Assembly (NCBI RefSeq): GCF_034314085.1
Contig: NZ_JAVIWI010000001.1
Span: 2,232,001-2,296,000 of the forward strand
Source: Undibacterium sp. 5I1
GTDB lineage: Bacteria > Pseudomonadota > Gammaproteobacteria > Burkholderiales > Burkholderiaceae_D
Length of the DNA: 64,000 bases
Reading direction: 5' to 3'
Shown here: positions 57,803-64,000 of the stretch, piece after piece
How positions within the stretch are numbered: position 1 is the first letter of the stretch
Layout of the letters: the number at the start of each line of letters is the position of its first letter
Made by a program: the position numbers and the translations under genes
Notes under the pieces: generated by a model
Databases searched by the model: none
Told to the model about the DNA's origin: nothing
What the model saw: only the letters and a program-made list of their open reading frames with translations

Positions 57803-58924
57803 ATGAATGTTAAAAATAGTCTTAGTGTTGCCCTCATGATTTCTCTCGGTGCTCTGCTGCTAAAAAGTGAGGCAATGTCAGATCCCCTGACTACGCAAAA
57901 TGATTGGGTGATCAAAGCACCGGCGTCGCAAGGATTGGATACTGCAAAACTAGTAGCGATGGATGAGGCGATCAAAAAGGGCACGTTTCAGCAGATCACT
58001 AGTGTTCTGATTGCCAGACGTGGTCAGCTCGTCTATGAGTCTTATTATGATGCGGATGGCGTTGACGCTTTGCGCAACACCCGATCAGCGACAAAGACGA
58101 TTACTGGGATGCTGGTGGGAGCGGCGATTGATCGTGGTCATATCGCCTCGGTTTCCGCGCCCATACTTCCGCTTCTTCAACGCAAAGAGCCTCTTGAAAA
58201 TCCTGATTCACGCAAAGCCAAGATCACGGTTGAGGATTTGTTGACCATGAGCTCGATGATGGAATGCGATGATCAAAATCAATTTTCTCGTGGCAATGAA
58301 GAGCGCATGTATTTAATCGAAGACTGGGTGAAGTTTTACCTTGACCTCCCGATCAAAGGTTTTGCTGCATGGGTCACCAAACCCTCAGCCTCGCCTTATG
58401 GCCGCGCATTTAGCTATTGCACTGCGGGCTCGACAACACTAGGTGCAGTTATTCAAAACGCGACCAAAATGCCTTTGGCCGATTTTGCGCAAAAAACCTT
58501 ATTTACGCCCCTGGGTATTACTAAGACGGAGTGGCAATATTCGCCGCTAGGTCTAGCACAAGGTGGTGGTGGTTTAGGTCTGCGTAGTCGCGATCTACTT
58601 AAATTCGGTCAACTGCTAGCCAATGGCGGATCATGGCATGGTCAGCAAATATTACCGGCAGCGTGGGTAAAAGCGTCCGTCACACCGCATGCTGAGGTGG
58701 ATGAGCAACGTAATTATGGCTATCTACTTTGGTTGTACCCATATAGCGCCAAAGGTGTGACACATCAGGCATATCAAATGGCCGGAACAGGTGGAAACAA
58801 GGTCGTGGTTTTTCCTGATCTAGAGTTGGTAGCACTGGTGACGACGACCAACTATGGTGTACGCAATCCACACCAAATCACCGATAAGTTAATTGCTGAC
58901 TTCATTGTTACGGCAGTTGAGTAG
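57803..58924 (+). CDS. Serine hydrolase, beta-lactamase class C-like family, secreted
   Basis: 373 residues from ATG 57803, which has CGGAG in front; the frame is open to 57677, overlapping the AraC gene. Signal peptide to about residue 25. The catalytic Ser-x-x-Lys is in NTRSATKTITGMLVG, the Tyr in GRAFSYCTAGSTTLG and the third motif near QMAGTGGNKVVV. These are the marks of the esterase/penicillin-recognition family. Substrate unknown; activity against beta-lactams cannot be inferred. Confidence 0.88.
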   Translation: MNVKNSLSVALMISLGALLLKSEAMSDPLTTQNDWVIKAPASQGLDTAKLVAMDEAIKKGTFQQITSVLIARRGQLVYESYYDADGVDALRNTRSATKTITGMLVGAAIDRGHIASVSAPILPLLQRKEPLENPDSRKAKITVEDLLTMSSMMECDDQNQFSRGNEERMYLIEDWVKFYLDLPIKGFAAWVTKPSASPYGRAFSYCTAGSTTLGAVIQNATKMPLADFAQKTLFTPLGITKTEWQYSPLGLAQGGGGLGLRSRDLLKFGQLLANGGSWHGQQILPAAWVKASVTPHAEVDEQRNYGYLLWLYPYSAKGVTHQAYQMAGTGGNKVVVFPDLELVALVTTTNYGVRNPHQITDKLIADFIVTAVE

Positions 58925-59106
58925 GGTGCAAATCATCAAGGCGCTATAGTTTAAAAAAGCGCCTATTTGACCTTCCTGTTTATTGGCCTACAAATCATGG
59001 TTAGAAGTAGCCGTGTAGCCATCTAGAGCGAGTGCAACCCAAGCAACACATGCCAACGCATGCTAGTGAGGCGGGTTGCGCCCACCCTACTTATTTCTCC
59101 CTTAAT
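58925..59106. repeat. Spacer with REP-like palindrome
   Basis: GGGTTGCGCCCACCC at 59073-59087 resembles the REP palindromes beside the RAYT gene, with a diverged right arm. No gene. Confidence 0.45.
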
Positions 59107-61305
59107 TTATTGACCGAGACTCTTAGCCCGCGCGACGTGCAATTTCTTGTAGCTATCAATCAAACGCTGATGGCGGTCCAAGCCTTCCAACTTCATACTC
59201 GTAGGCGTTAAGCCGTAGAAGTGTATGCTGCCGTTGACTGATCCCATTACCGCATCCATACGCTCGTTGCCAAACATGCGACGGAAATTGACTTCGTAAT
59301 CGGCTAGTTCTAGGTCATCATCCAGCATGACCTCTAGCACTACGTTTAAAGCTTGATAAAACAATCTGCGTTCGACCGTGTTATCGTTGTATTGCAAGAA
59401 GGTTTGCGCCAGCTCTTGCGCTTCCTCAAATTGCTCTAAGACTAAATTAATTAGGAGTTTTAATTCCAACACGGTGAGTTGTCCCCAGACCGTGTTCTCG
59501 TCAAATTCGACGCCGATCAAGGTGGCGATGTCGCTGTAATCGTCTAGCTCGTTGTTGTCTAAACGATCGAGCAATGCCTCTAAGGCACCATCGTCGAGTT
59601 GATGCACGTTCAAGATATCGTTGCGGAATAATAAGGCTTTGTTGGTGTTATCCCAGATCAAATCTTCGACGGGATAAACCTCTGAATAACCCGGCACCAA
59701 AATCCGGCAAGCGGTCGCGCCTAACTGGTCGTACACAGCCATGTAGACCTCTTTGCCCATGTCGGCGAGGATGCCGAATAAGGTGGCGGCTTCTTCTGCA
59801 TTGGCGTTACTGCCTTCGCTGGTGAAGTCCCATTCCGCAAATTCGTAGTCGGACTTAGCACTGAAAAAGCGCCATGACACTACGCCGCTGGAATCGATGA
59901 AGTGTTCGACAAAGTTATTCGGCTCAGTCACGGCTTGGCTGACAAAGGTAGGCTGAGGTAAATCGTTGAGGCCTTCAAAACTGCGACCTTGCAGTAGCTC
60001 GGTCAAGCTACGTTCCAGTGCTACTTCTAGGCTCGGGTGTGCGCCGAAGGAGGCAAATACGCCGCCTGTGCGCGGGTTCATCAGAGTCACGCACATGACC
60101 GGATATTGTCCGCCGAGCGAGGCGTCTTTTACCAGTACCGGAAAGCCTTGTTCTTCCAAGCCTTGAATGCCTGCCAAGATGCCAGGATATTTCGCCAGCA
60201 CTTCTTGCGGCACATCAGGCAAGGCGATTTCGCCTTCTAAAATTTCGCGTTTGACGGCGCGTTCAAAAATTTCAGACAGACATTGCACTTGCGCCTCGAC
60301 CAGCGTATTACCAGCGCTCATGCCATTGCTGGCGAATAGGTTCTCGATCAGGTTCGATGGGAAATAGACGGTCTCGCCGTCGGATTGCCGCACATATGGT
60401 AGCGAGCAAATGCCGCGCTCTGTATTACCAGAATTGGTATCAATCAGATGCGAGCCACGTAGCTCTTTATCGGGGTTGTAAATCGCTAAGCTGTACGCAT
60501 CCAGAATCTCTTTTGGTAGCGCATCTTTTTTGCCAGGCTTAAACCAGCACTCGTTCGGATAATGGACGAACTCGGCATTGGCGATGTCTTCGCCCCAGAA
60601 CGAGCCTGCGTAAAAATGATTATTACTCAGGCGCTCAATATACTCGCCCAAGGCCGATGCCAAAGCGCTTTCTTTGGTCGCGCCCTTGCCGTTGGTAAAA
60701 CACATCGGTGAATGCGCATCGCGGATATGCAGCGACCATACATTCGGGATGATATTGCGCCACGAGGCAATTTCAATCTTAATGCCGAGACCCGCGAGCA
60801 AGCTGGACATATTGGCGATGGTTTTTTCCAACGGTAAGTCTTTTCCGAGGATGTAGGTGGCAGCATCTGCATCTGGATTTAAGGTCAGCAAGGCTTGCGC
60901 GTCGGCATCTAAACTCTCTACCTCTTCAATCACAAACTCTGGTCCAGCCTGCACCACTTTTTTCACTGTGCAGCGGTCGATAGAGCGCAAAATTCCTTGA
61001 CGATCTTTATCAGAAATATCGGCGGGTAATTCGACCTGGATCTTAAAGATTTGTGCGTAACGATTCTCTGGATCAACAATATTATTTTGGGACAGGCGGA
61101 TATTCTCAGTAGGAATATTGCGCGTGTTGCAGTACAACTTCACAAAGTACGCCGCGCACAGAGCCGATGAGGCCAGAAAGTAATCGAAGGGCCCGGGTGC
61201 TGAGCCATCGCCTTTGTAACGGATAGGCTGATCGGCTACCACCGTGAAGTCATCGAACTTGGCTTCGAGGCGAAGCTTATCGAGAAAGTTAACTTTAATT
61301 TCCAT
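59107..61305 (-). CDS. ycaO: OsmC-YcaO fusion protein
   Basis: 732 residues. Residues 1-145 form an OsmC-like domain (VVADQPIRYKGDGSAPGPFD, YFLASSALCAAYFVKLYCNT), and from about 165 a YcaO domain with CFTNGKGATKESALASALGE, ATP-site residues in EYIERLSNNHFY and PQPTFVSQAV. The helical C-terminal tail (about 590-732) resembles the TPR-like extension of E. coli YcaO. YcaO enzymes use ATP to activate amide backbones. The E. coli protein is linked to S12 beta-methylthiolation; the fused OsmC (peroxide/thiol) domain is an addition here. Divergent from the cupin gene. Confidence 0.92.
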   Translation of the reverse strand: MEIKVNFLDKLRLEAKFDDFTVVADQPIRYKGDGSAPGPFDYFLASSALCAAYFVKLYCNTRNIPTENIRLSQNNIVDPENRYAQIFKIQVELPADISDKDRQGILRSIDRCTVKKVVQAGPEFVIEEVESLDADAQALLTLNPDADAATYILGKDLPLEKTIANMSSLLAGLGIKIEIASWRNIIPNVWSLHIRDAHSPMCFTNGKGATKESALASALGEYIERLSNNHFYAGSFWGEDIANAEFVHYPNECWFKPGKKDALPKEILDAYSLAIYNPDKELRGSHLIDTNSGNTERGICSLPYVRQSDGETVYFPSNLIENLFASNGMSAGNTLVEAQVQCLSEIFERAVKREILEGEIALPDVPQEVLAKYPGILAGIQGLEEQGFPVLVKDASLGGQYPVMCVTLMNPRTGGVFASFGAHPSLEVALERSLTELLQGRSFEGLNDLPQPTFVSQAVTEPNNFVEHFIDSSGVVSWRFFSAKSDYEFAEWDFTSEGSNANAEEAATLFGILADMGKEVYMAVYDQLGATACRILVPGYSEVYPVEDLIWDNTNKALLFRNDILNVHQLDDGALEALLDRLDNNELDDYSDIATLIGVEFDENTVWGQLTVLELKLLINLVLEQFEEAQELAQTFLQYNDNTVERRLFYQALNVVLEVMLDDDLELADYEVNFRRMFGNERMDAVMGSVNGSIHFYGLTPTSMKLEGLDRHQRLIDSYKKLHVARAKSLGQ

Positions 61306-61720
61306 GAGAGTGTTCCAAAAAGGCGGCCAAAAGTGCGTAAAAGTGAATTAGGCGCCATTATCCGTTCTTTTAGCCTGATAGGGTAAGCGGTAGAATCAGA
61401 GCACTCTGGCTCCCGGTAGAAATTAACGCAACCTCCAATATAGCCATAGTTGAAGTGCATCATTTCGCAAATGCTGAGGGTATGCAGGCGGCTTGGGGGA
61501 TACAGTGTTCCATACAATATTTTCTCGTTTGAGCACTGCATTTATCGACCAGTCGTGCGCATTGATTTGCACCTGATAGACTAACTCTGTATTCCGCAGT
61601 ACGCATTTATTTCTGGCTGTTCGCTGTCTTCTGCGGGCGTTTCCTCTTATACTCGCGCCTTTTGACAAACAAGCTGTAGCGTTTGCCAGCTCTTTGTCCG
61701 ACATATCTAAAGGAATCCAC
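61306..61720. other. Intergenic region between ycaO and the cupin gene
   Basis: About 415 bases without a credible gene. Divergent promoters are expected. A 99-codon minus-strand open frame at 61423 has no coding character. Confidence 0.45.
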
Positions 61721-62032
61721 ATGACACACGCGCATCCACAATCCTGGTCTGAACTGTCGCCACTAGCTATTTCTGAAGACGCGGTGCGTCAATTGCATCC
61801 GGAGGAATCCCATAAGCTGTATCTGAATACCTACCCCGAGATTGAGGCAATCAGCATCAAGGCCAGCCATGCATTTGTGCTGTATGTCTTGCAAGGCGAA
61901 TGCACGCTGACGATCGCTGGTAAGTCGGTAGCGTTGGCTGCTGCTCAGTTAATCCATCTGGAGGCGGGGGTAACTGCTTGCGTCGCAGGTGCCGACGGCA
62001 TGAGTTTGATGAAGGTGTTTCAGCGCGGCTGA
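61721..62032 (+). CDS. Small cupin-like protein
   Basis: 103 residues from ATG 61721, preceded by AAAGGAATCC; an in-frame ATG at 61694 adds nine residues. The pattern ISIKASHAFVLYVLQGECTL TIAGKSVALAAAQLIHLEAG suggests a single cupin barrel, with few His residues at the usual metal positions, so catalysis is doubtful. Next to the divergent OsmC-YcaO gene; a functional link is possible but not shown. Confidence 0.7.
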   Translation: MTHAHPQSWSELSPLAISEDAVRQLHPEESHKLYLNTYPEIEAISIKASHAFVLYVLQGECTLTIAGKSVALAAAQLIHLEAGVTACVAGADGMSLMKVFQRG

Positions 62033-62040
62033 TGACTTAC

Positions 62041-62063
62041 GTGGGTTGCGCGATGCGCACCAC
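62041..62063. repeat. REP-like palindrome
   Basis: GTGGGTTGCGCGATGCGCACC, centred near 62052, belongs to the same family as the palindromes near the RAYT gene. Confidence 0.5.
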
Positions 62064-62118
62064 TTCAAATGATGAAAGTTCATGATGAACCTTCATCTTG
62101 TGAGTACTAAAGCACACG

Positions 62119-62997
62119 TCAATTCTTTTCAAACTTCCGTCTTCTGTACTGCTTGATTTTTTTGAATAGCCAAACACAAAAAGTCAGAAGCAGCAGCCAT
62201 GGCAATGCGGTTGCGATAAAGGTGACGACCATTGCCAGTGCATCTAGGCTATTGCGTACGAAGCCAGAAGCGGCGCTGCTTAATGGTGCCAAGACAGAAG
62301 CCTTGTTTGCAGAGGCAATTCGGATGTTGAGAATTTCGGTATCGACGCGTTTCATCAAGACAACGCGTTGTCCACTCAATGATTCTAGATCGGACTGGAC
62401 TTGCACCAGTTGCTCATTGACTTTAATCAGCGCATCAATATCGCTGCCCGCCTTGGCGCGCAGACCTTCCAGCCGACTACGAAAATCTTCTTTGAGCGCG
62501 ATCTGTTTTGCCGTGTCTTCAATCCGTCCGCTCAAATCCTCTGCGCTGGTGCGCTGATCGGATAACTTACCTTCGTGGCTGACTAACGCGATTAGCTTAG
62601 GAATATCTGCGGGCTTTGCACGCAACTTTAAATTAGCGCTAGCGAAATCACTGCCGCTAACGCTAATATCCAAAACATCGCAACTCTCGGCAGCATCACA
62701 GGTGCGCTTGAGGTTCTCGACTAATGGCGTAATTTTTTCTTCAGCAATATTGATGCCGATAGAATGCTCGTAAGCAAGATAACGACGAGAGGACTCCTTC
62801 GCTTTTGATGGCGCCCTACTTTCTCCAGGTTCCCTTTGCGCTGACGCAGGCATTTCTGCCTGAAGAGGAGAAGCGACCTCTTGCGCCAACACGACGCCTG
62901 TCGGTCTTCTATACTCATCATCCGAAGTCTCTTTTTTCGAGCAAGCACTCAGGCTAAACATCGCTAGAAGCATACAAAAGCAAGCAGTTTTTTTCAT
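62119..62997 (-). CDS. DUF4349 lipoprotein
   Basis: 292 residues. Lipobox LSAC at residues 17-20, so it is lipid-anchored. A DUF4349-type core follows (about 75-235): ISVSGSDFASANLKLRAKPA and IKVNEQLVQVQSDLESLSGQ, the latter a coiled coil. One C-terminal membrane helix (about 255-280) and a basic tail. The double anchoring, outer face lipid and a membrane helix, is typical of DUF4349. Role unknown. Confidence 0.9.
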   Translation of the reverse strand: MKKTACFCMLLAMFSLSACSKKETSDDEYRRPTGVVLAQEVASPLQAEMPASAQREPGESRAPSKAKESSRRYLAYEHSIGINIAEEKITPLVENLKRTCDAAESCDVLDISVSGSDFASANLKLRAKPADIPKLIALVSHEGKLSDQRTSAEDLSGRIEDTAKQIALKEDFRSRLEGLRAKAGSDIDALIKVNEQLVQVQSDLESLSGQRVVLMKRVDTEILNIRIASANKASVLAPLSSAASGFVRNSLDALAMVVTFIATALPWLLLLTFCVWLFKKIKQYRRRKFEKN

Positions 62998-63239
62998 AAG
63001 ATGACTTGTAGTTTGAATATGAAATAGATACTAACTGAGCGTATTGAAATATGCACGCTGAAAACATAAATCGGACGCTCCAGCGGTATTTCGTACAAGA
63101 TGTTTTATCGTCAGATTGAGGAACGATATAGATCGTTATATGTAATTTGCAGAGTGAATATGGATGGCGAATAGGCGAGTGCTTATAATGCATAACACGC
63201 AATATGCAACTTCACACTTGATTTGAAAGTTTATCTTTG
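62998..63239. other. Spacer upstream of the small membrane protein gene
   Basis: No gene seen. Carries the promoter of the DUF4349 gene. Confidence 0.35.
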
Positions 63240-63548
63240 ATGATAGAAATCATATTTTTAATCTTGCCAGTTGTTTTTGCACTCTCGCTAAAGAAGGGTT
63301 CAGATAAAGATCTAAGTCGATATCGCGAAGAGGCGAAGGAACAGTTTCGCGCTTATCGAGCGAAGTCCAGCGATGCTCGCTTTGCCTTCAATGGTGCGGA
63401 TGCTGAGATCGTTAAAGAAGATGAGTCTATTACTAGCGACGAAGACAATGGCGTAGTTGTTCACTACAGGTTAACCTGTTTCGCTAGAAATGCAGCGGGC
63501 GAATATTTTATGTATGTGTCAAATCAAAACGGCAGGCCATTTTTTTAA
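63240..63548 (+). CDS. Small hypothetical protein with N-terminal membrane helix
   Basis: 102 residues. A single N-terminal hydrophobic helix (MIEIIFLILPVVFALSL) is followed by a charged region (DKDLSRYREEAKEQFRAYRA) and a beta-rich C-terminus (NGVVVHYRLTCFARNAAGEY). The start is ATG 63240; TTG 63237 lies one codon before. I do not recognise the family. No partner. Confidence 0.6.
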   Translation: MIEIIFLILPVVFALSLKKGSDKDLSRYREEAKEQFRAYRAKSSDARFAFNGADAEIVKEDESITSDEDNGVVVHYRLTCFARNAAGEYFMYVSNQNGRPFF

Positions 63549-63629
63549 ACACGTCAGCCAAAGTAACGCCAAAATCGCTCTTGGAAAAATTTACGTCAGT
63601 CTGCAAAAATAGCATTCGTAGCGCTAGGA

Positions 63630-63785
63630 TAACCACGCGATCCGTTTCATCGGATATCCTCTGTTTTTAAGCTATTTTATTTTCTATCATTAGTGCATAA
63701 AAATGCCGTAATGATAATGCGGCTGGTGGCATGTTTTCGGGCTGCGGGGCGCATTTTTATTAGGGGATTCTTTTTTTCTTAGACA
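63630..63785. repeat. Second copy of the BIME-like unit
   Basis: Aligns over about 150 bases with the unit at 52.96-53.13 kb: shared CGTTTCATCGGATATCCTC, TATCATTAGTGCA, GCGGCTGGTGGCATG and GGGGATTC blocks. The central palindrome is decayed. The rest of this end (to 64000) shows no gene. Confidence 0.6.
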
Positions 63786-64000
63786 CTTTTTACATAGCTT
63801 GTTGTATCAGCAAACATAGCCTGAGCAATGGCAAGATGAATGATATGTGCGAGACTGGGGATAGTTCTAACGTCTGCAGTTTTTCATCGATAAAAAATTG
63901 CGCTTCGTCATACACTTCTTACAAAAAAAATCATACTCGCTTTGCTGGTCGCTTTTTTCAATAACCTCAATAAAAAATATTGACATCATTCAATCAAGAA

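Noticed and set aside
61423..61722. 99-codon minus-strand open frame between ycaO and the cupin gene
   Set aside because: No family resemblance and it conflicts with the cupin start and its ribosome binding site.

Overview
The window reads as chromosome of a betaproteobacterium of the order Burkholderiales, most likely Oxalobacteraceae (Undibacterium/Herminiimonas-like). This is inferred from the protein families (DUF3579, CobD/CbiB-like protein, etfAB beside a DmdC-type acyl-CoA dehydrogenase, OsmC-YcaO fusion, 67K-type SppA) and from the order rpsP-rimM-trmD-rplS. There is no rRNA and no tRNA that I can recognise.

Layout. 0-6.8 kb: divergent argP/argO pair, a TetR regulator, an IS5/IS1182-like insertion sequence, a MATE efflux pump and a pirin. 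6.9-9.6 kb: a small integron-type cassette array on the minus strand without an integrase. Two attC sites are convincing and three are degenerate; they separate a pentapeptide-repeat gene, a DUF5071 gene, a small membrane protein gene and broken genes. 9.9-17.4 kb: DUF1275 membrane protein, release factor 3, secreted S1/P1 nuclease, SppA and a GAF-type methionine sulfoxide reductase. 17.8-24.9 kb: a CoA-ester catabolic cluster (acyl-CoA ligase, two SDRs, acyl-CoA dehydrogenase, histidine phosphatase) with a divergent LysR regulator. 24.9-38.5 kb: mostly core genes, including the ribosomal protein/tRNA modification operon, the etfAB/acyl-CoA dehydrogenase electron-transfer group, a TusA-like protein, and alaS translationally linked to a GNAT and a Nudix gene. 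38.7-50.7 kb: a small periplasmic protein, glycerophosphodiesterase, class III CoA transferase, M2 peptidase, a LytS/LytTR two-component system with elaA, DUF1223 and DUF2157 proteins, and glnS.

50.7-56.4 kb is the most accessory-looking part. It holds an overlapping gene pair encoding a Schlafen/AlbA_2-like ATP-binding protein and a ParA-type ATPase, a REP-associated (RAYT) transposase surrounded by its presumed palindromic repeats, and an eCIS-type DUF4157 protein. The C-terminal half of the DUF4157 protein resembles a clan-CD self-processing cysteine protease. 56.9-64 kb returns to regulators and enzymes: AraC, a serine hydrolase, OsmC-YcaO, a cupin and a DUF4349 lipoprotein.

Three unrelated families of short repeats run through the intergenic spaces. 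One is an 80-100 bp element with ATACTCCCC ends and a TTGTCCAT core, in five copies of which four lie between convergent genes. The second is a MITE-like element with GGACTTACGC ends, two full copies and two fragments. The third is the REP/BIME family near the RAYT gene. I found no CRISPR array, prophage or plasmid replication module.
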